Positions 8,601-15,636 of a stretch of DNA of 41,961 nt are shown here, in pieces. The notes beneath the pieces are model-generated. The model saw only the letters and a list, made by a program, of their open reading frames with translations, ran no database searches and was not told the origin of the DNA. The stretch is taken from positions 1 to 41,961 of the forward strand of contig JAGOHA010000017.1 in assembly GCA_017996395.1 (NCBI GenBank). Reading direction: 5' to 3'. This stretch comes from Acidobacteriota bacterium. Its GTDB lineage: Bacteria > Acidobacteriota > JAAYUB01. Both the position numbers and the translations under genes were made by a program. How positions within the stretch are numbered: position 1 is the first letter of the stretch; the number at the start of each line of letters is the position of its first letter.

Positions 8601-9096
8601 CCAGCCGGAACCGGCCGCCCAACCGGCCGCACCAAAGCCGGAACCGGCGACTCAACCCGCGGCCCAGCCGGCGGCCCCAAAGCCGGAGCCGACTCCCCAG
8701 CCGGCGGCTCCGAAGCCGGAACCGGCGAAACCGGCGACCCCGCCCGCGGCGGCGGACATCTCCATGGACCTGCCGGCGGCCGCCGAGAAGGCCAAGACCG
8801 GCGACCTGGTGGCCCTGGGGCCCGACGTCAAGCCGCCGAAGGAATTGCGGACCCCCTCGCCGCGGATCCCGGCCCAGGCCCAGCGCCTCAACCTCAAGGG
8901 CCGCCTGGTGTGCCGGCTGCTCGTGTCCCACACCGGCGAGGTGGAGCGGGTGCTCATCGTCTCGGCCGATTCGGTCCGGGTGAAGGAGATGCTGGGCCCT
9001 GCGGCCGAGGAGGCCCTGAAGCAATGGCGCTACACGCCGGCCGAGAAGGACGGCGTGAAGGTGAAGGTTTGGAAAACGGTGACGCTGTCGTTCTAG
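5620..9096 (+). CDS. Pseudo-receiver / Ser-Thr kinase / transmembrane / TonB C-terminal fusion protein
   Basis: A 1158-residue signalling protein. Residues 1-125 resemble a response-regulator receiver, but the phospho-acceptor Asp is Ser54 (VVLLSAML) and the acidic pair is Asp10-Tyr11; the Lys of EKP is kept. After a Pro/Ala linker carrying two copies of LSDTLSG(L/V)GL (about 222 and 324), a Hanks-type kinase spans about 375-650: glycine loop IGHGGMAELF (385-394), Lys411 of VAIK, HRDVSPQN with Asp517 and Asn522, DFG at 535-537, then a SPEQ motif. All catalytic residues are present. One membrane span lies at about 859-880, then a long P-K-P-E-P-A repeat region and a TonB C-terminal domain (about 1080-1158). 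The kinase should be cytoplasmic and the TonB domain periplasmic. Partners are unknown. Confidence 0.9.
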   Translation: MSDKKILVADYNTRELQQLKKIFTDAGFEVVTVQDGKAALDSFEADKPDVVLLSAMLSKINGFDVCRKIKDTETGRNVPVIIATSVYKGQKYRNKALHENGASEFIEKPVPDNVILETVQRFMGDTRSLIDTHRSEFIDKMAKESVAEAPPAPPPKPAPAPAAKAPAPPPQPAPEPPKPKPAPAAPKPADVESRFEQEIAATLIASETPAAAEMDDSMDKLLSDTLSGLGLDLGKGKPKAAPAPAPPPPVVSEAKKTEAALEKLVESASQATAPPPPLLGPDTGEIRFDQLQKEVKAAGEPAAAKVDAVEAFLRSFDTDLEKKLSDTLSGVGLSDTSIDKVIQPKAEEPAPVDSKPKPAPVPPPPVEPEHEEGTKFGDYILDRKIGHGGMAELFRAKKRGQEGFQKIVAIKRILPHLSDNQELVTMFIDEAKIAAQLSHQNIVTIFDFGKINHSFYIAMEFVDGFDFKKILSRAKELGIRLPHKLAAHIALQIASALDYAHFKKDFGNKEMNIVHRDVSPQNILISREGEVKLVDFGISKAESKIHHTVKGALKGKLLYMSPEQAWGKPVDKRSDLFSLGIVLCEAISGKVLFEDSSEFDVLEKVRSGKIPILENEMPSLPPRLKNIINKALQIDIGQRYQTAGEMAKDLHDYLSTGKQRPSPKDLATFLTRMFPDAFGLKESEVRNLSFDEFMEREDALPPKAMSEETVILESEEMAGLEEIRPAAEMPVALEEDEIVVDGKFQPPPLVQEPIPPKKAAAPPIAPVEEKPAVIRKEKKKAPEPVKPKAEPVKAKVEPAPPRKEAPPPKKEAVPPPKKEAVPPPAEEKKVLTKRLKEKPAAEKPMFGDVAAASKSSNKGLVIGIIAALVIIAAGVAAYLMFFNKPAVPGQPEPIAAGATEPAAPGEPTPAAGEPTAPAGTTPAATPAAATDAKPETKPQPQPAPTKPGQPTTVAQQPQPTPAPAKPATTAATQPAAQPVAQPAEPKPEPAKPATQPEPAAQPAAPKPEPATQPAAQPAAPKPEPTPQPAAPKPEPAKPATPPAAADISMDLPAAAEKAKTGDLVALGPDVKPPKELRTPSPRIPAQAQRLNLKGRLVCRLLVSHTGEVERVLIVSADSVRVKEMLGPAAEEALKQWRYTPAEKDGVKVKVWKTVTLSF

Positions 9097-9147
9097 CGAA
9101 CATGAGAGCCAGGATTTATAAATTCTAACGGCATGGGAGGTTCACCG

Positions 9148-9390
9148 ATGGAACTCAGCAAAGAACAACGGAAGTTCTACGAGGAAACCCGGGAGATGGC
9201 CCGCAAGGAAATCGAGGACATCGAGAAGAAGATCGAAGAGGAACTGGCCCGGGTCAAGCAGCGCCTCATCGACCTGCAGAACGCCAAGAAAGCGGCCCGC
9301 CAGATCTACGACGGCGCCTGCTCCCGCCTGGGCGTCAAGAGCGACCTGGCGGAATCGACGGTGGACATCCCGAAGGAGATGTCGTCCTGA
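9148..9390 (+). CDS. Small coiled-coil protein, function unknown
   Basis: An 80-residue charged protein, predicted largely helical. Residues 1-55 form a probable coiled coil (KEIEDIEKKIEEELARVKQR); the rest holds RQIYDGACSRLGV and an acidic tail. No signal peptide or membrane span is seen. The start at 9148 was chosen because GGGAGG (9135-9140) sits 7 bases upstream; an in-frame ATG at 9133 has no such site. It lies 51 bases after the kinase fusion gene on the same strand and directly before a strong terminator, so the two probably form one transcription unit. I do not recognise the family. Confidence 0.75.
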   Translation: MELSKEQRKFYEETREMARKEIEDIEKKIEEELARVKQRLIDLQNAKKAARQIYDGACSRLGVKSDLAESTVDIPKEMSS

Positions 9391-9440
9391 GGCGGGCGGC
9401 GTCCGCCCGACAGCCCATCTGATTCTCGGCATTTACGTAC

Positions 9441-9482
9441 GGGATGCATCGGTTCAGGCAACGGATGCATCCCCTTTTTATT
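9441..9482 (+). terminator. Rho-independent terminator after the kinase unit
   Basis: GGGATGCATC (9441-9450) pairs perfectly with GATGCATCCC (9464-9473) around a 13-base loop, and the stem is followed by CTTTTTATT. It ends just before the radical SAM gene and closes the kinase and coiled-coil transcription unit. Confidence 0.88.
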
Positions 9483-9507
9483 GCCCCCACACCCGGAGAC
9501 GGCGGCC

Positions 9508-10545
9508 ATGGTCGAAGCCCAACTGTATGAGCGGCGCGATGCCGGCGCGGTCCGTTGCCTGCTGTGCAGCCACTACTGCGTCATCGGCGACGGCCGGCGC
9601 GGGATCTGCGGCGTGCGCGAGTGCCGGGGCGGCCGCCTGTTCACCCGGGTGGCGGACCGCGTGGTGGCGATCCACGTGGACCCCATCGAGAAGAAGCCGC
9701 TCTTCCACTTCCTGCCCGGATCCCGATCGCTGTCCGTGGCCGCGGTGGGCTGCAATTTCCGGTGCGAGTTCTGCCAGAACCACTCGATCTCCCAGTATCC
9801 CCGCGAGGCGGCGGACATACCCGGCGATCCCACGACGCCGGACGAGCTGGTGGCGGCCGCGGTGCGGCACGGGTGCGGCTCCCTGTCCTACACCTACACC
9901 GAGCCCACCGTGTTCTTCGAGCTGACCCGGGCGACCGGGCTGGCGGCGCGGCGGGCCGGGCTCCGCAATGTGTACGTCACCAACGGATTCATGAGCGGCG
10001 AGGCCGCCGCGGCGATGGCGGAGTTCCTCGACGCGGCCAACGTGGACCTGAAGAGTTTCTCCGATGCGTTTTACCGCAGCTATTGCGGCGCGCGGCTGCA
10101 GCCGGTGCTCGATTCCATCCGCCGCCTGCATGCCGCCGGCGTGTTTCTCGAGGTGACCACCCTGATCATCCCCGGGCGCAACAGCGACGCGGCGGAGCTG
10201 CGCGCCGTGGCCGAATTCCTCGCCGGAGTGGATCCGGCGATCCCGTGGCACGTGTCGGCCTTCCATCCCGACTACCGGATGCTGGACGCCCCGCCCACCC
10301 CGGTGGCCCTGCTGGAGCTGGCCTACGCCGAGGGGTGCCGGGCCGGGCTGAAGTACATCTACTGCGGCAACGTGCCCGGCCATGAGCTCGAGAACACCTC
10401 CTGCCCGGCCTGCCGCGCCGTGCTCATCGAGCGGACCGGCTTCCGGATCCGCCGCCAGCGCCTGACGCGACCGGTCTGCCCGGACTGCGGCGCGCCGGTG
10501 CCCGTCGTGCTGGCGACGGCCGGCGGCGATGCGGAGCGGGCCTGA
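9508..10545 (+). CDS. AmmeMemoRadiSam-type radical SAM enzyme (AmrS-like, PflA-related)
   Basis: A 345-residue radical SAM protein. The cluster motif CNFRCEFCQN gives Cys82, Cys86 and Cys89 for the 4Fe-4S cluster that cleaves S-adenosylmethionine. Four N-terminal cysteines (17, 20, 24, 34) and two C-terminal CxxC pairs (SCPACR, VCPDCG) are typical of the AmmeMemoRadiSam (TIGR04337-like) group, usually found with AMMECR1 and Memo homologues; neither is in this window. Other motifs are KKPLFHFLPG, SYTYTEPTVFFE, NVDLKSF and WHVSAFHPDY. The exact reaction is not established for the family. The ATG at 9508 has GGAG (9495-9498); a TTG at 9481 falls inside the terminator tail and was rejected. Its TGA overlaps the selB ATG by one base, implying coupled translation. 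Confidence 0.9.
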   Translation: MVEAQLYERRDAGAVRCLLCSHYCVIGDGRRGICGVRECRGGRLFTRVADRVVAIHVDPIEKKPLFHFLPGSRSLSVAAVGCNFRCEFCQNHSISQYPREAADIPGDPTTPDELVAAAVRHGCGSLSYTYTEPTVFFELTRATGLAARRAGLRNVYVTNGFMSGEAAAAMAEFLDAANVDLKSFSDAFYRSYCGARLQPVLDSIRRLHAAGVFLEVTTLIIPGRNSDAAELRAVAEFLAGVDPAIPWHVSAFHPDYRMLDAPPTPVALLELAYAEGCRAGLKYIYCGNVPGHELENTSCPACRAVLIERTGFRIRRQRLTRPVCPDCGAPVPVVLATAGGDAERA

Positions 10546-12455
10546 TGAATCCGCTCGCCAAAAGCATCGTCCTCGGTACGGCCGGCCACATCGACCATGG
10601 GAAAACCGCGCTGCTCAAGAGCCTCACCGGCGTGGACGCCGACCGGCTCAAGGAGGAGAAGGAGCGCGGGATCACCATCGACATCGGCTTCGCCCCGTGG
10701 GTGGATCCGCCGCACCGCATCGGCTTCATCGACGTGCCCGGCCACGAAAAGTTCGTCAAGAACATGCTGGCGGGCGCCGGCGGCATCGCCGGCGTCCTGC
10801 TGGTGGTCGCGGCCGACGAGGGGGTCATGCCCCAGACCCGCGAGCACTTTGAGATCATCCGCCTGCTCGGGATCACCGACGGGGTGATCGCCCTGACCAA
10901 GTGCGACCTCGTGGCGGAGGAGTACCAGGAACTCGCGGAGGACGACGTTCGCCGCCTGGTCCGCGGCTCGTCCCTGGAGACGGCGCCGGTGATCCGGACC
11001 AGCGCCGTGACAGGGCAGGGGCTGGCGGAGCTCCGGGCGGCGCTGCACGGGCTGGCCGACCGAATCGCCGAGCCGTCCGCCGGCGGGACTCCGCGCCTCT
11101 TCATCGACCGGGTGTTCGTTATCCGGGGCTTCGGCACCGTGGCCACCGGGACCGTGCTGTCGGGCGCGTTCCGCCGCAACGACCGCGTGGCCATCTTTCC
11201 GGAAGGGCGGGAGGCGAAGATCCGCCACCTCGAGGTCTATGAGCAGGAGGTGGCGGAGGCGCGGGCGGGCGAGCGGGCCGCGCTGAACCTGGCCGGACTG
11301 GAACCCGCCGATCTGCGCCGGGGGCAGGCCGTGACGGTGCCCGACTGCTTCACGCCCACCCAGATTTTCTACGCCCGATTCCATCTGTTGGAATCGTTCG
11401 GCCGCGCCGTCAAGGCCGTGGTGCCGGTGCACGTCTACCACGGCAGCGCCGAGCTGCTGGGCCGGCTGCAGCTGCTGGACCGGCCGCACCTGGAGCCGGG
11501 TGCGAGCGCCTTCGTCCAGATCCGGCTGGAGTCGCCGGCCCTGGTCTGGCCGGGTGATCACCTCGTCGTGCGTCAGTACTCCCCGCTCCGGACCATGGGC
11601 GGTGGCCGGGTGCTGGAGATCCATGCCGCCCGCTACCGCGCCCGAGAGGGGCGGCGCGTGCAGGCCCGCCTGACGCGCCTCGATGGCGCCGGCGATGCGG
11701 CGCGGATCCGGGAGGCGGTCGACGCCCGCGAGGACAACGGCGTCACCGTCGCCGAGCTGGTGAACCTGACGGGTCTGCCGGCGGCGCGCGTGACGGCGGT
11801 GCTGGCCGGCGTTCCCGCCGGCGGGCTGCTGCCGCTGGCTCCGGACGGAACCGCCTGGATCGGCGCGGCCGCGGCCGGGCGGCTCCGCGACCAGGTCCTC
11901 CAGCGGATGGAGGACCACGACCGCCGCAACCCGTATGCCCACGGGATCAAAAAACAGGAGTTGCGCAGCCTCTTCCCCGGGATGGGCGACGAGACGTTCG
12001 CCTACCTGATCCGCAGCCTGCAGGCGGAGGGGAAGATCGACGCCGACGCCGAGCGCCTCATGCTGGCCGGGCGCAAGATGGAGGTGGAAAGCTCGCTGGC
12101 CGGCGCCATCGCCGGCGTCGAGGACTCGCTGCGGCGCGGCGGAATCGAGGGACTCACCGACGCCGCCCTCCACGACCTGCTGGTGCGGGCCGGCCGCGCG
12201 GAGGCGTCCGCCGTGGATTTCCTGCTCAAGAGCCGCCGGCTGGTGCGGGTGGGTCCCGACTACTACGTCCACCCCGATACGCTGGCCGAAGTCGTCGCCG
12301 CGCTGCGCGGACGTCTCGCCAAGGGCGACCCCCTCGAAGTGGGACTGTTCAAGGAGCTCTTCGGCCTGACCCGCAAGCGGGCCATCCCGCTGCTGGAGTA
12401 CCTGGACCGGCAGGGCGTGACCCGCCGGGTCGGCGCCAGCCGCTTTTTCTGCTGA
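10545..12455 (+). CDS. selB: Selenocysteine-specific translation elongation factor
   Basis: A 636-residue translational GTPase that brings selenocysteinyl-tRNA to UGA codons followed by a SECIS hairpin. G-domain motifs are clear: GHIDHGKT (14-21), the SelB-type RGITIDIGFA, DVPGHEKF (63-70) and TKCD (118-121). Two beta-barrel domains follow (GFGTVATGTVLSGAF; VWPGDHLVVRQYSP), and the C-terminal 250 residues form the winged helices that bind SECIS RNA, ending in KRAIPLLEYLDRQGVTRRVG. Length and order match bacterial SelB. Its start overlaps the radical SAM stop by one base. selA, selD and tRNA-Sec are not in the window, and no in-frame UGA selenoprotein was recognised, but the gene implies that the host makes selenoproteins. 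Confidence 0.96.
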   Translation: MNPLAKSIVLGTAGHIDHGKTALLKSLTGVDADRLKEEKERGITIDIGFAPWVDPPHRIGFIDVPGHEKFVKNMLAGAGGIAGVLLVVAADEGVMPQTREHFEIIRLLGITDGVIALTKCDLVAEEYQELAEDDVRRLVRGSSLETAPVIRTSAVTGQGLAELRAALHGLADRIAEPSAGGTPRLFIDRVFVIRGFGTVATGTVLSGAFRRNDRVAIFPEGREAKIRHLEVYEQEVAEARAGERAALNLAGLEPADLRRGQAVTVPDCFTPTQIFYARFHLLESFGRAVKAVVPVHVYHGSAELLGRLQLLDRPHLEPGASAFVQIRLESPALVWPGDHLVVRQYSPLRTMGGGRVLEIHAARYRAREGRRVQARLTRLDGAGDAARIREAVDAREDNGVTVAELVNLTGLPAARVTAVLAGVPAGGLLPLAPDGTAWIGAAAAGRLRDQVLQRMEDHDRRNPYAHGIKKQELRSLFPGMGDETFAYLIRSLQAEGKIDADAERLMLAGRKMEVESSLAGAIAGVEDSLRRGGIEGLTDAALHDLLVRAGRAEASAVDFLLKSRRLVRVGPDYYVHPDTLAEVVAALRGRLAKGDPLEVGLFKELFGLTRKRAIPLLEYLDRQGVTRRVGASRFFC

Positions 12456-12482
12456 GCCCGGCGGCGGCGGGGGATATTCCCA

Positions 12483-12512
12483 TTGACCCTAACCGGGCGT
12501 TGGGATTATGAT
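12483..12512 (+). promoter_or_regulatory. Candidate promoter of tatA
   Basis: TTGACC (12483-12488), an 18-base spacer and TATGAT (12507-12512) lie just after selB. The leader of about 30 bases carries AGGAGG at 12537-12542. Confidence 0.6.
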
Positions 12513-12549
12513 TCAGCGAAAGGACGGAACACCATCAGGAGGATCCCCT

Positions 12550-12738
12550 ATGTTTGGTTTGGGCCCCACCGAGCTGATTATCATCTTCCTGATCGTACTG
12601 CTCCTCTTCGGCTGGAACCGCCTCCCCCAGATCGGCAAGGGGCTGGGCGAGGGCATCCGCAATTTCCGGACCTCGATGCGGGAGGCGGGCGACAAATCGG
12701 ACGACGAGAAATCGGAGCCCGATAAGGGCAAGAAGTAG
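12550..12738 (+). CDS. tatA: Sec-independent protein translocase TatA/E family protein
   Basis: A 62-residue single-span protein of the twin-arginine translocation pore, which exports folded proteins. The N-terminal helix (GPTELIIIFLIVLLLFG, residues 5-21), the FG hinge, and the amphipathic helix NRLPQIGKGLGEGIRNFRTSM are diagnostic, followed by a charged tail ending KGKK. TatB is longer and has a different amphipathic helix, so TatA/E is preferred. The start was fixed by a perfect AGGAGG 7 bases before ATG 12550; an upstream ATG at 12508 lies within the promoter. tatC is not nearby. The DUF4388 gene follows after 16 bases and may share the transcript. Confidence 0.95.
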   Translation: MFGLGPTELIIIFLIVLLLFGWNRLPQIGKGLGEGIRNFRTSMREAGDKSDDEKSEPDKGKK

Positions 12739-12754
12739 TCTTCCCTCCAGCCAC

Positions 12755-13903
12755 ATGGCAGTATCGGGAAAGATCAAGACCTTCCCCCTCACCGATTTGT
12801 TTCAGTGGATATCCCTGTCCCGCAAGTCGGGGGTGCTCCGGATCTCCTGCGGCGATTACCTGATTCAGGTGTATTTCCGGAAGGGCGTGCTGGTCTCCGC
12901 CACGTCCACCGAGCCATCACGGCGCTTCGGCCAGCACCTGCTGGCCCGGGGATTCCTCGACGAGGAGCGGCTGCGCCTGGCCCTGAACCACCAGGAGAAA
13001 GCCGAAGGCGAGCGGTTGCTGGGGGACGTGCTCCAGCAGCTGGGTCTCATGGACCGGGAGCAGATCGAACGCGCGCTGCGGGAGCGGGCGGCGGAGCTCG
13101 TTTTCGACCTGTTCCTGCTGGAAGACGGCGTGTTCTTCTTCGAGGAGCGGGAAGGGGTCCCCGACAACCTGGTGCCCATCAACCTGAACATCGACTCGCT
13201 CATTCTCGAGGGCGTCCGCCGCAAGGACGAGTGGGAGCGCATCCGGCAGCTGCTGCCGGACGACACGATCCGGGTGCGGGTCGTGCCGAAGCCAAAGGCG
13301 CCGGCCGGCGCACCGTCGGAGCTGCGCCGGAAGATCCTCAGCCTGTCGGACCGGGACTACTCCGTCGGCGAGATCGGCATGCATACGCGCCGGTCGGCGT
13401 TCGACCTCTACTTCGAGGTGTTCCGGCTGATCAAGGACGGGATCATGGTGATCGTCGAGCCGGTGGCGCCGCCGGCGCCACCGCCGCCGGCCGAGACGGA
13501 CACCCGGCGGTTCGAGGCCGAGATCCGCAACCTGGCGAAAGGGTGCCTCTACCAGAGCGCCTGGGCGCTGCTGCGGGACATGCAGGGAAAGCTCGCCAAT
13601 CCCGACGACCTGCGGGAAGTGGAACGCTGGCTGCTGGAGCACGAAAACGTGTTCCTGCGCCAGAGATACCACGACACCGACGTGCCGGCAATGAGCGGGC
13701 CGCCGGATAAGGTCCGGCGGGAAAAACTGAGCCCCCGCGAAGGCTTTCTGCTCAGCCGCCTGGGAGCGGGCGTGACGGTGAAAGACCTGTGCCAGGTGAT
13801 GCCCCTGGCCGAGATCGAGATTCTCCGCCTGCTTGATTCCCTGGAACGGAAGGGCGTGATCAGCTTGACGTCTCGTACGTCCGGATCTGGCCCAGCCGGC
13901 TGA
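12755..13903 (+). CDS. DUF4388 protein with MshEN-like c-di-GMP-binding type helical motifs
   Basis: A 382-residue cytoplasmic protein. Residues 1-50 match the DUF4388 start (GKIKTFPLTDLFQWISLSRKSGVLRI). Two helical repeats follow of the kind at the N-terminus of GspE/MshE ATPases: RRFGQHLLARGFLDEERLRL (from 56) and LLGDVLQQLGLMDREQIERA (88-107). The first keeps the R-x-G-x-x-L form; the second has Leu88 where Arg is expected. In MshEN domains such pairs bind cyclic di-GMP; binding here is inference. A second DUF4388-like stretch (LRRKILSLSDRDYSVGEIGM) and a winged-helix-like C-terminus follow. No clear Shine-Dalgarno site precedes ATG 12755; it may be coupled to tatA. Its last 44 bases overlap the convergent pseudopilin gene. 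Confidence 0.8.
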   Translation: MAVSGKIKTFPLTDLFQWISLSRKSGVLRISCGDYLIQVYFRKGVLVSATSTEPSRRFGQHLLARGFLDEERLRLALNHQEKAEGERLLGDVLQQLGLMDREQIERALRERAAELVFDLFLLEDGVFFFEEREGVPDNLVPINLNIDSLILEGVRRKDEWERIRQLLPDDTIRVRVVPKPKAPAGAPSELRRKILSLSDRDYSVGEIGMHTRRSAFDLYFEVFRLIKDGIMVIVEPVAPPAPPPPAETDTRRFEAEIRNLAKGCLYQSAWALLRDMQGKLANPDDLREVERWLLEHENVFLRQRYHDTDVPAMSGPPDKVRREKLSPREGFLLSRLGAGVTVKDLCQVMPLAEIEILRLLDSLERKGVISLTSRTSGSGPAG

Positions 13904-14432
13904 TGCCGGCAACGCGGACGTACGTCTTGAAACCGCCTGCCGATTGCATGGTGATCTTCTGGGATCGCGTGTTCGGATCCCACGGATCGACGTTGGGCAG
14001 CGTGGTCGGGATGCCCAGCGTGCCGTCGGGGAGGAAGACGATCAGGTTTTTATTGACCACGGTGCCGTCGGGGAGGGTATACCTCCCGTAATCGAGGCTC
14101 GTGACCTGAACTTCGGACGTGATATTGAATCGGACCCGGGTTGCGTTCTCACCCGCCAGCGTGCACGCCAGATCCCAATTGTCATCCCGGAAGATCACGA
14201 TGGGGGTGCCCGTCGCCCCCGGCGTGCCCAACTCCATGATGTACAGGGCGTTTTGGGACGAGGCCAGGTAGCGGCCGCGCTGGATGGCCTGCGAGTAGGC
14301 TTGGAGAGCGGTGTTGAGGCGGTAGTCGGCCATCACCGTGGTGAAGACGGGGACACCGACAACCACCAGGATGCCCATGATGACGATCACCACGAGCGCT
14401 TCTACCGTCGAAAACCCTTTGGGATGGGTCAT
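13860..14432 (-). CDS. Type IV pilin-like / GspH-FimT family pseudopilin
   Basis: A 190-residue prepilin-like protein. The leader MTHPKG is followed by FSTVEALVVIVIMGILVVVG, with Gly at -1, Phe at +1 and Glu at +5, the prepilin peptidase signature, then the hydrophobic assembly helix. The C-terminal region is beta-rich (VIFRDDNWDLACTLAGENATRVRFN), like the minor pseudopilins GspH and FimT that prime pili or type II secretion filaments. The start at 14432 has AGGAG 6 bases upstream; a more upstream ATG lies in the promoter zone. No pilus assembly genes are adjacent, so it is an orphan locus next to the glycan cluster. Its 3' end overlaps the DUF4388 gene by 44 bases on the opposite strand. Confidence 0.85.
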   Translation of the reverse strand: MTHPKGFSTVEALVVIVIMGILVVVGVPVFTTVMADYRLNTALQAYSQAIQRGRYLASSQNALYIMELGTPGATGTPIVIFRDDNWDLACTLAGENATRVRFNITSEVQVTSLDYGRYTLPDGTVVNKNLIVFLPDGTLGIPTTLPNVDPWDPNTRSQKITMQSAGGFKTYVRVAGISRLGQIRTYETSS

Positions 14433-14458
14433 GGTAAGCTCCTGGGACTTTTGACCCA

Positions 14459-14464
14459 ATTATA
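14459..14464 (-). promoter_or_regulatory. -10 element of the pseudopilin promoter
   Basis: A perfect TATAAT on the minus strand sits 27 bases upstream of the pseudopilin ATG in an AT-rich island. A TTGACA (14477-14482) is only 12 bases further upstream, too close to be its -35 element, so the full promoter is uncertain. Confidence 0.45.
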
Positions 14465-14505
14465 CATTAATTTGAATGTCAATGGAAAATCGGGAGGCGA
14501 CCGGG

Positions 14506-15636
14506 TCAATTTACCTGCGGGGCCCCTCCGGCTCGATCGGCGTGGAACAGCCGCAGGTAGGCATCGGTGACCCGCTCCCAGTCGTAGTGTTCGGCGGCCC
14601 GGCGGCGGGCGGCCTCGCGCAGCGCCAGGAACCGGTCCGGCGTGTCCTCGATGGTTTGGAGGGCGGCTGCGGCGGCGGCCGGATCGCCGGCGCGGAACAG
14701 CACGCCGGCGCCGCCGAGCACCTCGGTGTTTTCGGGAGTGTCCAGGCAGAAGATCAGGTTGCCGGCGGCCATGTTCTCCACCAGCGCCGGGTGAGTGCCG
14801 CCCACCTCGGTGGCGTGGATGTAGCAGTGGGCGTTGCTGACCAGCTCCCGGTACCCCTCGCCGTAGATGGCGCCGGGGAAGCAGATCCGCGGATCGGCGG
14901 TCTGGCGCAGCTCGCGGATGTAGGCGGCGTTGTACGGTGCGTCGCCCACGACCAGGAGCTTCCGCCCCGTGTGCAGGCGTTCGAAGATATCCACTACGAG
15001 GCGGGCGTTGTTCTCCGGCTCGAGGCGGCTGACATACAGGTAGTAGCCGCCGGGTTCGACGCCGAGCGCCGCCAGCGTCGGGCCGGGCGGCCGGTCGAAG
15101 GCGCCCCCGCCGTAGGGAATCATGGTGGTCGCCTTGCCGTAGCGCTGCCGGAAGTAGTCCTGGATGGCAACGGCGTCGGTCACCACGGCGTGGGGAAAAA
15201 GGCAGGCCAGGCGTTCGGACACCCGGTAATGAAGCCGTGCCAGAGCGTTCCATTTGCGCCGCTTGCGCTCCAGGCCGTCAACGTTGAGCACCACCCGCTG
15301 CCCCCGCAGCCGGGGCAGCAGGCAGAGCGCGGCGTTGGCGGCGTTGCAGACGAGCAGGACCTGGTACGGGCGGAACAGGGCGTGGCCCATCGACAGCGCC
15401 GTGTGCGAGACCGTGTCCAGGTACTTGTGGCGGACCGCCGGGAGGACCACCAGCCGGACCCCGCGGTGCTCGGCCCGCGGCGCGTCCTGGTAATGGCGGC
15501 GGCAGTACACCGTGACCGCGTGGCCGCGCCGCACGAGCCGGATGGCCAGCTCCTCGGCGAAGGTTTCGAAACCGCCGTAGTTGGCCGGGATCCCCCGGGT
15601 ACCCAGGATGGCGATCTTAAGCGGCGGCGTGCTCAT
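14506..15636 (-). CDS. GT4-like glycosyltransferase with DUF1972 N-terminus
   Basis: A 376-residue glycosyltransferase of the GT-B fold. The N-terminal GTRGIPANYGGFETFAEEL (residues 12-30) is the DUF1972 signature, found in rhamnosyltransferases such as Cps2T and WsaF. The C-terminal half has the nucleotide-sugar site (YYLYVSRLEPENN, LLVVGDAP, EVGGTHPALVENMAAGNL). It should act on the cytoplasmic face, adding a sugar to a lipid-linked glycan. The acceptor and sugar cannot be named, though rhamnose is plausible from the family. It starts 20 bases inside the end of the O-antigen ligase-like gene, with which it must share a transcript. It is the last gene of the glycan cluster. Confidence 0.9.
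   Translation of the reverse strand: MSTPPLKIAILGTRGIPANYGGFETFAEELAIRLVRRGHAVTVYCRRHYQDAPRAEHRGVRLVVLPAVRHKYLDTVSHTALSMGHALFRPYQVLLVCNAANAALCLLPRLRGQRVVLNVDGLERKRRKWNALARLHYRVSERLACLFPHAVVTDAVAIQDYFRQRYGKATTMIPYGGGAFDRPPGPTLAALGVEPGGYYLYVSRLEPENNARLVVDIFERLHTGRKLLVVGDAPYNAAYIRELRQTADPRICFPGAIYGEGYRELVSNAHCYIHATEVGGTHPALVENMAAGNLIFCLDTPENTEVLGGAGVLFRAGDPAAAAAALQTIEDTPDRFLALREAARRRAAEHYDWERVTDAYLRLFHADRAGGAPQVN

Noticed and set aside
5602-9024. An 1140-codon open frame antisense to the kinase fusion gene
   Set aside because: It encodes R/L/G-rich sequence caused by GC-rich codons of the true gene, with no domain. The plus-strand frame has clear kinase, receiver and TonB motifs.
9481-9507. TTG start for the radical SAM gene
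   Set aside because: It lies in the T tract of the upstream terminator; ATG 9508 has GGAG at good spacing.
14465-14482. TTGACA as the -35 of the pseudopilin promoter
   Set aside because: Only 12 bases separate it from TATAAT, too short for sigma-70.
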